Assembly (NCBI RefSeq): GCF_029211225.1
Contig: NZ_JARGEM010000001.1
Location: 496,001-560,000, forward strand
Direction: 5' to 3'
DNA from: Antiquaquibacter metalliresistens
GTDB taxonomy: Bacteria; Actinomycetota; Actinomycetes; Actinomycetales; Microbacteriaceae
Length of the DNA stretch: 64,000 nt
Program-made: the position numbers and the translations under genes
Shown: one piece after another, positions 7,647 to 15,057 of the stretch
Layout: every line of letters starts with the position of its first letter
Numbering within the stretch: the first letter of the stretch is position 1
Notes under the pieces: generated by a model
Told to the model about the DNA's origin: nothing
Seen by the model: only the letters and a program-made list of their open reading frames with translations
Database searches by the model: none

Positions 7647-9119
7647 CTACTGCACCGCGGCGGTGAGTCGCGCGAGGTTGTCGAGGGTGGCCTTCACTCG
7701 GCTGCGTTTCTGCCACTCCGCGAGCGTGAGCCGTGTGCTGTTGGCCCGGTAGGAGTCCTCGATGGCGCGCAGCGAGGAGAGGAACTTCTGCCCGCGCACC
7801 ATCACCGACACCTCCAGGTCGAGGGTGAACGAACGCATGTCCATGTTGCTCGATCCGATCACCGCCACCTCGTCGTCGAAGCTCATGTGCTTGGCGTGCA
7901 GGATCGTCGGCGCCTTGTAGAGATAGATGATCACGCCAGCCTTCAGCAGCGCCTCGTAGTAGCTGCGTTGGGCGTGGTACACCAGAAACTGGTCGCCGAT
8001 CTCGGAGACGAACAGCTCCACGTGCAGCCCGCTCTGCGCCGCCGTCGTGATCGCGTAGAGCATCGAGTCATCCGGCACGAAATACGGACTGACCAGGATG
8101 ATGCGCTCCTGCGCCGCGTAGACGAGCGAGTTGAACATCCGCAAGTTGTTCTCGCCCTCGAAGCCGGGCCCGCTCGGGACCACCTGGCAGTCGATGTCCC
8201 CGCTGCCGGTGGCGCGTGCCGGAGCTGCCTCGCGTTCGAGCAGTTCGCCGGTCTCCGAATACCAGTCGGTGACGAACAGCGCGTCGATGCCGGCGACGAC
8301 CGGTCCCTCGAAGCGCGCCATGAAGTCCTTCCAGTGCAGCCCGCGCTGGTGGTTCTTCTTGCGCTGGTAGCCGGTCTCGACGACGTTCTGCGAGCCGGTG
8401 AACGCGACCTCACCGTCGACGACCAAGAGCTTGCGATGATTGCGCAGGTCGGGGCGCTGGATCTTGCCGCGCAGGGGCTGGAACGGCAGCATGAGGTGCC
8501 AGTCCACCCCCATCTGCTTGAGTCGGCGGATCGTGGGCTTGTAGCCCGGGTACTGGAAGTTGCCCAGGTGGTCGAGCAGCACGCGCACCCGAACCCCGCG
8601 GCGGTGCGCGGACTCGAGGGCGTCGAAGAACGGGGCGGTCGTGTCATCCAGCAGCAGGATGTAGAACTCGACGTGCACCGACCTCTTCGCCGCGTCGATG
8701 GCGGCCGTCATCGCGTCGAGCGACTCCTGGTTGTCGGCGTACAGCTGCGCGGTGTTGCCGCCGACGAGCGGCATGGCGCCGAGCGTGCGGTTGAGCTCGA
8801 CGATCGGCTCGAGCCACGACGGCCAGGGCGGGTCGATCTGCACCCGGTCGAATCCCTCGGTGGTCTCGAGGATGTAGTCGTTGATCTGCTGCTGACGCTC
8901 GCGCCGCTTCTTCGGCAGCCGGGCGCTGCCGACGATGAGGAACAGCAGGATGCCGACGTAGGGGATGAAGAAGATCGCGAGCAGCCAGGCGAGGGCGGTC
9001 TGGGGTCGCCGGTTGCGCGGGATGTAGATCAGCGCCAGCACGCGCACGATGAAGTCGCCGAGGAACAGCACGACCGCCAGCGTCACCGGAAACCAGCCCT
9101 GATCAGTCGTCGCCACCAC
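7647..9119 (-). CDS. cls: Cardiolipin synthase
   Basis: A 490-residue phospholipase D-superfamily enzyme that condenses phosphatidylglycerol (or PG and CDP-diacylglycerol) to cardiolipin at the membrane. Two N-terminal membrane helices (about residues 12-30 and 42-62) are followed by two HKD motifs: HRKLLVVDGEVAFTGSQN and HAKHMSFDDEVAVIGSSN, each HxKxxxxD, plus the HVEFYILLLDDT strand. Length is typical of bacterial Cls. The GTG at 9119 is chosen because TAGACT lies exactly 6 bases upstream; the next codon is also GTG. It is a single-gene unit. Confidence 0.93.
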   Translation of the reverse strand: MVATTDQGWFPVTLAVVLFLGDFIVRVLALIYIPRNRRPQTALAWLLAIFFIPYVGILLFLIVGSARLPKKRRERQQQINDYILETTEGFDRVQIDPPWPSWLEPIVELNRTLGAMPLVGGNTAQLYADNQESLDAMTAAIDAAKRSVHVEFYILLLDDTTAPFFDALESAHRRGVRVRVLLDHLGNFQYPGYKPTIRRLKQMGVDWHLMLPFQPLRGKIQRPDLRNHRKLLVVDGEVAFTGSQNVVETGYQRKKNHQRGLHWKDFMARFEGPVVAGIDALFVTDWYSETGELLEREAAPARATGSGDIDCQVVPSGPGFEGENNLRMFNSLVYAAQERIILVSPYFVPDDSMLYAITTAAQSGLHVELFVSEIGDQFLVYHAQRSYYEALLKAGVIIYLYKAPTILHAKHMSFDDEVAVIGSSNMDMRSFTLDLEVSVMVRGQKFLSSLRAIEDSYRANSTRLTLAEWQKRSRVKATLDNLARLTAAVQ

Positions 9120-9125
9120 GGGCGC

Positions 9126-9131
9126 AGTCTA
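9126..9131 (-). promoter_or_regulatory. -10 element for cls, leaderless start
   Basis: TAGACT on the minus strand, ending 6 bases before the GTG start at 9119; identical to the hexamer before menG. Confidence 0.6.
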
Positions 9132-9155
9132 TTGGGCGCCGTCAGCGTGGGGGTG

Positions 9156-9710
9156 TCATGCCACGTCGCCGATCTGCACATCGAGCGCGCCGTCGGGGTG
9201 CCAGGTCAGCATCAGTCGCTCGACGCGCCCGAAATCCCGGGCATACACCGTCAATGCCAGGCCCTCGCGAACGAAGCGGGCCTCGTCTACGCACGTGCGC
9301 CCGGCACCGGTGGAGAGCTTGACCGCGGCCACGCAGATGCGATCGCCCGCCGTGCGATAGGCGAACAGCCTCCAGGATTCCGCGTCAGCCAGCCACCGGG
9401 CCTGCGTCGCGTCCGGGGCCGCCCAATCGGGCGCGGCGGCATCGGCGTCGATGGGCGGACGATGGAAGACCTCGAGTGCGACCGCGGGAGGCACGAAGGT
9501 GGCGCTGACCGTTGCGACCAGCCCGAGCCCGGAGACCGCGCCGAGCAGCGCGAGCAACAGCAGCCGCGGCACCGCGGGCGGTCGCAGAACTGGCGGCGGC
9601 GGGGGTGGCGGTGGGCCCGGGGCATCCCGAGCGAGCTCGGCCTGCGCCGCGGCGCGATCCTGGTCGGTGGACTCGCGGGAGAAGGCGCGACGCAGCAGCT
9701 CGTCGGTCAC
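9156..9710 (-). CDS. Single-pass membrane protein of unknown function (paralogue of upstream gene)
   Basis: 184 residues, not recognised. A charged N-terminal cytosolic segment (MTDELLRRAFSRESTDQDRAAAQAEL) is followed by a run of eight prolines, one membrane helix (about residues 47-72) and an outside domain with two cysteines (RICVAAVK and RTCVDEARF) that could pair. Order and motifs mirror the upstream gene: an N-terminal LxRRAxxRxS helix, one membrane span, a W-rich R/SWLxxxxxW segment, a cysteine pair. The GTG start overlaps the stop of that gene (GTGA), so the two are coupled. They look like products of a tandem duplication. Confidence 0.75.
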   Translation of the reverse strand: MTDELLRRAFSRESTDQDRAAAQAELARDAPGPPPPPPPPVLRPPAVPRLLLLALLGAVSGLGLVATVSATFVPPAVALEVFHRPPIDADAAAPDWAAPDATQARWLADAESWRLFAYRTAGDRICVAAVKLSTGAGRTCVDEARFVREGLALTVYARDFGRVERLMLTWHPDGALDVQIGDVA

Positions 9711-10327
9711 GGCACGCGTTCCTCGATCCCAGCCCGGTACAGCTCCTCCGGCACCCGGTCGTACACCCGGGATGCTCCGGTGGGGCCCCAGAAGATCGAG
9801 ATGTAGTCGGGGTCGGCGACCGGTCGGGTGGCGAAGCTGTACACGATCCCGTAGCGCTCGAAGGCGGCGAGGCTCGTGCAGGTGCCGCCGCCGGAGAGCC
9901 CGCTCGCCGTGCGCAGGCAGAGCCCGTCGGTCTCGGTGAGATAGACGTAGACATCCCATTCGTCGACGCTCGTGAGCCAGCGCACGCTCGACAGGTCGGG
10001 GTGGTCGCCGACCCGATTGTGGTAGCTGGTCACCGGCAGCCAGGTCGGTGCCGCCCGGTCACGTTGGTTCTGCGCGCGTTCGAAGATCAGCAGCGAACTC
10101 GGCGGATGCTGCGCGCCCGCGACGATCGCCCCGCCGAGCAGCAGGGCCACGACGATGCCGAGGATCCACAGGCGATGCGGTGGCGACCACAGCGTCGCAC
10201 GGGGAGGATCGAAGGTCGGCGGCATCCGGCCGCGCAGCGAGGCGAGCTCTGCCTGTGCACGCGCGCGCTCCTCCGCGGAGGAATCGCGCGCGTAGGCCCG
10301 CCGCTGGAGTTCGGCGAGCCGGGACAT
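9707..10327 (-). CDS. Single-pass membrane protein of unknown function (paralogue of downstream gene)
   Basis: 206 residues, not recognised. N-terminal cytosolic helix with LQRRAYARDSSAEERARAQAEL, a membrane helix at about residues 53-71, and an outside domain with SVRWLTSVDEWDVYVYL and a likely cysteine pair in GLCLRTASGLSGGGTC. The same plan is seen in the next gene, whose start overlaps this stop. It begins three bases after the yajQ stop, so yajQ and both membrane genes probably form one transcript. The N-terminal Arg/Ala/Glu helix resembles the cytosolic end of small actinobacterial membrane proteins sometimes linked to anti-sigma factors, but no sigma gene is adjacent. Confidence 0.78.
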   Translation of the reverse strand: MSRLAELQRRAYARDSSAEERARAQAELASLRGRMPPTFDPPRATLWSPPHRLWILGIVVALLLGGAIVAGAQHPPSSLLIFERAQNQRDRAAPTWLPVTSYHNRVGDHPDLSSVRWLTSVDEWDVYVYLTETDGLCLRTASGLSGGGTCTSLAAFERYGIVYSFATRPVADPDYISIFWGPTGASRVYDRVPEELYRAGIEERVP

Positions 10328-10329
10328 GG

Positions 10330-10818
10330 CTACCGGAAGTTCACGAACTGCAGCGCCACATCCAGGTCTTTGCCCTTCAGCAGCGCCATCGTCGCCTGCA
10401 GGTCGTCGCGGCTCTTGGACTGCACCCGCAGCTCATCGCCCTGGATCTGCGACTTCACGGTCTTGGGCGCCTCGTCGCGGATGATCTTGGAGATCTTCTT
10501 CGCGTTCTCGGAGTCGATGCCGTTCTTCAGGCCCACTTCGATGCGGTACTCCTTGCCGCTGGCGAACGGCGCACCCGAATCGAGGGAGCGCAGCGTGATC
10601 CCCCGCTTGATGAACTTCTGCTCCAACACCTCGAGCACCGCCTTCACGCGCTCCTCGGCGCTGGCCTTCAGCAGCAGCTTCTCGCCGCTCCACTCGATCG
10701 AGGCGCCGACGCCCTTGAAGTCGTAGCGCTGCGCGATCTCCTTCTGCGCCTGGTTGACCGCGTTCTCGGCCTCCATCTTGTCGACCTTGCTGACGATGTC
10801 GAATGAGGAATCTGCCAT
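10330..10818 (-). CDS. yajQ: YajQ family cyclic di-GMP / nucleotide-binding protein
   Basis: 162 residues, full length for the family. It begins [20 protein letters not shown] and contains [13 protein letters not shown], the RGITLRSL segment and the C-terminal [20 protein letters not shown], all conserved in YajQ (UPF0234). Members bind nucleic acid or cyclic di-GMP in the cytoplasm; the role in actinobacteria is unsettled. The ATG is set by a TAGCAT -10 box exactly 6 bases upstream on the minus strand. It is divergent from the transglycosylase gene, with only 22 bases between start codons. Confidence 0.93.
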   Translation of the reverse strand: MADSSFDIVSKVDKMEAENAVNQAQKEIAQRYDFKGVGASIEWSGEKLLLKASAEERVKAVLEVLEQKFIKRGITLRSLDSGAPFASGKEYRIEVGLKNGIDSENAKKISKIIRDEAPKTVKSQIQGDELRVQSKSRDDLQATMALLKGKDLDVALQFVNFR

Positions 10819-10824
10819 GTGCCC

Positions 10825-10834
10825 ATGCTAGAAC
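10825..10834. promoter_or_regulatory. Back-to-back divergent -10 elements sharing CTAG
   Basis: The ten bases ATGCTAGAAC hold TAGCAT for yajQ on the minus strand (10830-10825) and TAGAAC for the transglycosylase on the plus strand (10829-10834). The two hexamers overlap by TA. Each is followed by exactly six bases before its start codon (10818 and 10841). Confidence 0.55.
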
Positions 10835-10840
10835 GTGACG

Positions 10841-11590
10841 GTGACCGGGCGCCCATGGATCGTCGCCGCCAGCGTGCTGGCGGTCATCGCCGCGATCGCG
10901 CTCGGTGTGCGCCTTGCGACGACTCCGGATGCCGCCGCGCCCCCGTACGCGCTGCAGGCGGCACCGCCGCCCACCGCCGAGTGGGAGGGCGGACCCCCGT
11001 ACCTCGAGGCAGTGGACCCGGGCTGGGTGGAGCGCGCGGCGGCGGCCACCGGCATCCCGCCCGTCGCCATGCTCGCCTACGCCCAGGCTGCCGTCGCGAC
11101 GGGCAACGCCTTCCCGGAGTGCGGCATCGGCTGGAACACGATCGCGGCGATCGGCCTGATCGAGAGCGATCACGGGCGGCACGGCGGTTCGCAGGTCGGC
11201 GAGGACGGCCGGGTGGACCCCCCGATCTTCGGCGTCCCGCTGGACGGCGACGGCGTGGCCCTCATCGCCGACACCGACGGCGGCGCGATTGACGGGGACG
11301 CCGAGCACGACCGCGCGGTCGGGCCGATGCAGATCATCCCGGACACCTGGCGCAGCTGGGCGGTGGACGCGAGCGGTGACGGCGCCGGCGACCCCCAGAA
11401 CATCATGGATGCCGCGTTCGCCGCGTCCAACCACCTCTGCCGCTCGAGCGGCTGGGACATGGTCAGCCGCGAGGGCTGGCGGGCGGGGATCGCCGGATAC
11501 AACGCCGGAGAGCAGTACCTGCGGGACGTGGCATCCGCGGCACAGCACTACCGCGAGGCGGTCGACTCGGCCGGTCAGCCGACCAGCTGA
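10841..11590 (+). CDS. Secreted lytic transglycosylase (MltB/SLT-like)
   Basis: 249 residues. An N-terminal membrane or signal helix (about residues 5-24) precedes a catalytic domain that cleaves peptidoglycan glycan strands. Key signs are the catalytic Glu in AAIGLIESDHGRHGG, VGPMQIIPDTW, a DGAGDPQNIMDA metal-like loop and AGIAGYNAGEQYL. A short cysteine pair (ECGI, HLCRSS) is typical of the actinobacterial group. GTG 10841 is preferred over GTG 10835 because the TAGAAC hexamer then sits 6 bases upstream. The 3' end overlaps the convergent beta-helix gene by 16 bases. Confidence 0.85.
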   Translation: MTGRPWIVAASVLAVIAAIALGVRLATTPDAAAPPYALQAAPPPTAEWEGGPPYLEAVDPGWVERAAAATGIPPVAMLAYAQAAVATGNAFPECGIGWNTIAAIGLIESDHGRHGGSQVGEDGRVDPPIFGVPLDGDGVALIADTDGGAIDGDAEHDRAVGPMQIIPDTWRSWAVDASGDGAGDPQNIMDAAFAASNHLCRSSGWDMVSREGWRAGIAGYNAGEQYLRDVASAAQHYREAVDSAGQPTS

Positions 11591-13698
11591 TACGCGAACT
11601 GCACGGTCAAGTCCTCCGCCCCGGACGCGTCGCTGACCCGCAGACGCAAGCGCCGTGGCGACGAGAGACCGTTGATGCCGAAGGGGGCCGAGAGCGTCGT
11701 CGCCCCGGTGCTCGTGCTCGCCGTGATCGCCGCCGAGCCGGCGGGATCCCCATCGACGAGCATGCGCACCTTGGCGCTCCCCGCGCCGGTGCTCCTGATG
11801 ATCTTGAGCACGAGCACGCGTCGACCGTCCAGGTAGAGCAGCTCGGAGAAGTCGTACTCCCCGTTGGCGACCGAGCCGGGGATGCGGCAGGCGAACCAGC
11901 CGTCGAGCTGCGCGATCCCCTTGTTGTCCGTCACCCGGGACGCCGGGCCGAGCGCATTGAGGGCGTAGGGTGCCTCGAGGTTGCCGTTCAGGTCGTTCGT
12001 GGCGATGAGCACGTCCTGCGCGTCGCTGACGATGCCGTAGCGCTGCCGGTTGGCGCCCTCCGGCAGGCCGCCGATCGAGTTGCCCGTGATCACGACGCGC
12101 GTCGCGTTGCCACGGATGTTGATCCCGGCGCCGTGACGATACGCGGAACCACCACCGCCGTAGCCGCCGAGCGAGGCCCCCGGCAGGTCGAAGTGCGTGT
12201 CGTCGATGACCGTGATGCGCCAGGTGCGCTCGATCGCCGCCCCTCCGGTGCCGGTCACAGAGACGTAGTCGCCTGTCTCCCAGCCGTGCGGCGTGGCCGT
12301 CTCGATGCGCACATCCGCCCCGCTCGCCGCGGCGGAGATCGGGATCGCGAAATCGGGATGCGCCGCCCGGCCGTTGTTGCCGATGACACTGCCGGTGACG
12401 ACGATGCGGGTGGAGTCGATGTCGATGCCGTTGCGACCGGCGCCGCGCACCACCACGTCCGCGAACATCGCGGTGCCGGTGAAGCCGTTGGTGATGCGGA
12501 CGCAGTCGAGCAGCCCGTCGGTGGAGATGTAGGTGTTCGAGAACTTGGCGTCTGCCCCGGCCTCGAGCAGCACCGGATAGCCGTGACTGTTCTCGAACCC
12601 GCCCGCGTTGAAGTACAGGAACTTCGGCAGACTCGCGGAACCGGTCGTGTTGCGCATCCAGATGCCGTGCCGGCCGAACAGGATCGCGGTCGAGATGAAC
12701 TTGATCGAACCCCCGAGGCCATCGAGGACCACGTTGTCGGTGCCGCGATTCTTCGTGCCGGCCGAGATCGCACATTGCACGAACTCGATCGGGTCGGCAC
12801 GGAATGCGTCACCGACACCGTTCAAGAGCACGACCTGCTCACCCCTGAAGCCGTTCCAGACGCAGTGCTGAAAACGAACCGTGTTGCAGCCGCGCAGCAC
12901 GATGCCGTTGTAGCCCTCCTTGAAGCGGCAGGCATAGAAGGAGAGGAAGTAGTTGCCCTGGTCCGGGTCATCCGGATGCTTGTCAGTGCGGATGAACGCG
13001 CCGCCGGTGAGCGTGGGGATGCCCTCGGCATCGACGTCACCGCGCATCTGCAGATCGCGGAAGCCGCCGCCCCGCACACCGCGCAGCACGAAGGCGTCCT
13101 GGTCGCCGGTCGTGATCCGCAGTTGGGTGCCGAGGTCGAACTCGGCTCCGGTCGTCGAGTCCCTGCCATCGCCGGCGCCGGTGCCGACGAAGGTGACCGG
13201 CGCGGTGGTCACGGTGATGGTGCTCGCGATGCGGAACACGCCCGTGCCGAACTGCAGGATGCCGCCGTCGGGCAGCGCGTTGACGGCGGCCTGGATCGCG
13301 GATGCCTGGTCCGTGTCCGGATCGGGCAGCACACCGAACCATGCCAGCGGCACCGCACCATCGGCGACCGGGCGACGCCACCGACCGGTCGAGACCCCAT
13401 CGACGGCGAAGACGAGGCCGCCGTCGTCCGCGCTCTCGTCCGCGTCATCCCAGCGGAGCATGCCACCGCCGACACCGGGGGCCGAGGCGTGATAGCCCAG
13501 CAGGTAGGCGACTTCGCCCTCCTCGCCCTCGGCGGCCCGAGCGGCGGCCACGCTGTCGAACACACGCATCGACTCTGGCGGGTCGGCGTGCGCGGCCGGA
13601 GCGGCCGCGAAGACCGTTGCTCCGGCCGCGAGGCCGCCGATCCCCAGCATGGTGAAGGCCCTCCGGCCGACGGCTGTCTCGGATTGCTCCTGGCTCAT
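11575..13698 (-). CDS. Tat-exported right-handed beta-helix protein
   Basis: 707 residues. The N-terminus carries a Tat signal: GRRAFTMLGIGGLAAG with the twin Arg, a weak hydrophobic core and an AHA cleavage site near residue 38. A domain reminiscent of pectate-lyase-3/tailspike proteins follows (WFGVLPDPDTDQASAIQAAV, then GGILQFGTGVFRIAST), then a long parallel beta-helix region with repeated G(N/T)xxxVVxG turns to about residue 580 and a beta-sandwich tail. Such folds usually bind or cut polysaccharide; no catalytic residues can be assigned. The ATG overlaps the tatC stop (ATGA), tying it to the Tat translocase that would export it. Confidence 0.82.
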   Translation of the reverse strand: MSQEQSETAVGRRAFTMLGIGGLAAGATVFAAAPAAHADPPESMRVFDSVAAARAAEGEEGEVAYLLGYHASAPGVGGGMLRWDDADESADDGGLVFAVDGVSTGRWRRPVADGAVPLAWFGVLPDPDTDQASAIQAAVNALPDGGILQFGTGVFRIASTITVTTAPVTFVGTGAGDGRDSTTGAEFDLGTQLRITTGDQDAFVLRGVRGGGFRDLQMRGDVDAEGIPTLTGGAFIRTDKHPDDPDQGNYFLSFYACRFKEGYNGIVLRGCNTVRFQHCVWNGFRGEQVVLLNGVGDAFRADPIEFVQCAISAGTKNRGTDNVVLDGLGGSIKFISTAILFGRHGIWMRNTTGSASLPKFLYFNAGGFENSHGYPVLLEAGADAKFSNTYISTDGLLDCVRITNGFTGTAMFADVVVRGAGRNGIDIDSTRIVVTGSVIGNNGRAAHPDFAIPISAAASGADVRIETATPHGWETGDYVSVTGTGGAAIERTWRITVIDDTHFDLPGASLGGYGGGGSAYRHGAGINIRGNATRVVITGNSIGGLPEGANRQRYGIVSDAQDVLIATNDLNGNLEAPYALNALGPASRVTDNKGIAQLDGWFACRIPGSVANGEYDFSELLYLDGRRVLVLKIIRSTGAGSAKVRMLVDGDPAGSAAITASTSTGATTLSAPFGINGLSSPRRLRLRVSDASGAEDLTVQFAYQLVG

Positions 13699-14534
13699 GC
13701 TTGTGTTCCCTTCTTCTCGCGCGGGACTCGGCCCGCGACCGTTGTGGAGTCGGCGGCCACCTCGCGGCGCGCTTCGGAGCGTCGAACGCTGCGGTCATGC
13801 AGCAGGGCCGTGCCGGCCGCGCCGAAGTACAGCGCGAGCATCGGGATCGCGAGCAGGAACATCGACAGCACGTCGGCGGCAGGCGTGGCGAGGGCCGTGA
13901 AGATGCAGATCGCGACGATGGCGTAGCGCCATCCGGCGAGGATCGTGCGTCCGGACAACACCCCCATCCAGTTGAGCACGACCAGGAAGAGCGGCAGCAC
14001 GAAGGCGATCCCGACCGCGAGCACGAGCTTGAGCGCGAAGTCGTAGTAGATGCCGGCGCTGAGCAGGGTGGCGGAGGCCTCGGGTGCGAAGCCGGTCATG
14101 AGCACCACGATGTGGGGGAGCACCACGGCCCCGGCCACGCATCCTCCGGCGAACAGCGGCACGGCGGCGCCGACGAAGGCGAAGGTGCCCTTTCGTTCCG
14201 CGCGGGTGAGGCCCGGAACGACGAAGGCGAAGGCCTGGAACAGCCACACGGGCGCCGCGAGGATCAGGCCGATCTGCAGCGACAGCCGCAGGCGGAGGTC
14301 GAACGCCGAGGTCACCGTGTCGAAGTTGAGCGCGGCCTGACGCCCGCCCTCGTCGCCGGACTGCGTGATCGGCTGGATGAGCAGCGCGAGCACCGCATCG
14401 GCGAGGAACCATCCCACCACCGTGCCGATGAGCACGGCGATGGCGGCGATGAACACTCGACGGCGCAACTCCGCGAGGTGAGCGCCGATCGACATGCGCC
14501 GCTCGGGCGTTCGTCTGGGCTTCTCAGCGCGCAT
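13695..14534 (-). CDS. tatC: Twin-arginine translocase subunit TatC
   Basis: 279 residues with six predicted membrane helices. TatC is the signal-peptide receptor of the Tat export complex. The family N-terminus is clear: MSIGAHLAELRRRVFIA (about residues 14-30), followed by a first helix and FDLRLRLSLQIGLILAAPVWLFQAFAFVVPGLTRAERK, the region that binds the twin-Arg peptide (quoted here by key part: LFQAFAFVVPGLTRAERK), then FAxxxP and LALATPAAD near the end. A charged tail follows the last helix. It overlaps tatB by 11 bases upstream and the beta-helix gene by 4 bases downstream. Confidence 0.95.
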   Translation of the reverse strand: MRAEKPRRTPERRMSIGAHLAELRRRVFIAAIAVLIGTVVGWFLADAVLALLIQPITQSGDEGGRQAALNFDTVTSAFDLRLRLSLQIGLILAAPVWLFQAFAFVVPGLTRAERKGTFAFVGAAVPLFAGGCVAGAVVLPHIVVLMTGFAPEASATLLSAGIYYDFALKLVLAVGIAFVLPLFLVVLNWMGVLSGRTILAGWRYAIVAICIFTALATPAADVLSMFLLAIPMLALYFGAAGTALLHDRSVRRSEARREVAADSTTVAGRVPREKKGTQA

Positions 14535-14814
14535 CGGACGTGCCCGCCGAGGGAGGGTGGGCGGCGTCGTCGCCCATCAAGGCGTCCCGGATGACGCGGC
14601 GCGGGTCGTAGCGGCGGGGATCGAGCGTGCGCCAGTCCGCGAGGTCGATGCCGGCGTCATCCCGCAACCGGCGGCGCGTCTCGTCGCTGAGGCCCCGCAT
14701 CCGCCGTACCGCTCGGCGCAGCGTCGCGACCGCGCCGGGCAGCCGTTCGGGTCCGATGACGAACGCCGCGATGGCCAGGATGATCAGCAGCTTCTCGAAC
14801 GTGAGCCCCGACAT
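14524..14814 (-). CDS. tatB: Twin-arginine translocase subunit TatB
   Basis: 96 residues. One N-terminal membrane helix begins MSGLTFEKLLIILAIAAFVI and ends GPERLPGA, the TatB hallmark (Glu early in the helix, GPxxLP at the hinge), followed by an amphipathic Arg-rich helix (RRAVRRMRGL) and a charged tail. TatB passes substrates from TatC to the TatA pore. The longer second half and GPERLP favour TatB over TatA. It lies between tatA (20 bases away) and tatC (11-base overlap). Confidence 0.85.
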   Translation of the reverse strand: MSGLTFEKLLIILAIAAFVIGPERLPGAVATLRRAVRRMRGLSDETRRRLRDDAGIDLADWRTLDPRRYDPRRVIRDALMGDDAAHPPSAGTSDAR

Positions 14815-14834
14815 GATCTGCGCTCCGGCAGCGA

Positions 14835-15017
14835 CTACGCCGCGGTGCGATCCTCGCCGGCGTCGTCGGGCTTCGGATCGCGCAGCTCGGTGCGCAGGAT
14901 GCGCGTCGATTGGCCGAGGCTGCGCGCCAGCTGGGGGAGCTTCGTCGCGCCGAAGAGCAGCACGATCACCGCGACCACGATCAACAGGTGCCAGCCGGAC
15001 ATGTTTGCGAACATCAT
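14835..15017 (-). CDS. tatA: Twin-arginine translocase subunit TatA
   Basis: 60 residues: a short N-terminal outside segment (MMFANMSGWH), a membrane helix (LLIVVAVIVLLFGATKLPQL) with the FGxxKLP hinge, an amphipathic helix (ARSLGQSTRIL) and an acidic tail. TatA forms the translocation pore. Two ATGs in tandem (15017 and 15014) are possible starts; upstream on the coding strand AGAGAGGAACG gives a good Shine-Dalgarno. It follows the FAD oxidoreductase gene by 40 bases in the same orientation. Confidence 0.93.
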   Translation of the reverse strand: MMFANMSGWHLLIVVAVIVLLFGATKLPQLARSLGQSTRILRTELRDPKPDDAGEDRTAA

Positions 15018-15057
15018 CGTTCCTCTCTGTTGCGGCCTCGGCCGCGTTGGTGTCGGC

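Noticed and set aside
7081-7716. 211-codon frame in the 7-kb intergenic region
   Set aside because: Arg/Ser/Gly-rich, no ribosome site, crosses two inverted repeats and runs into the cardiolipin synthase gene.
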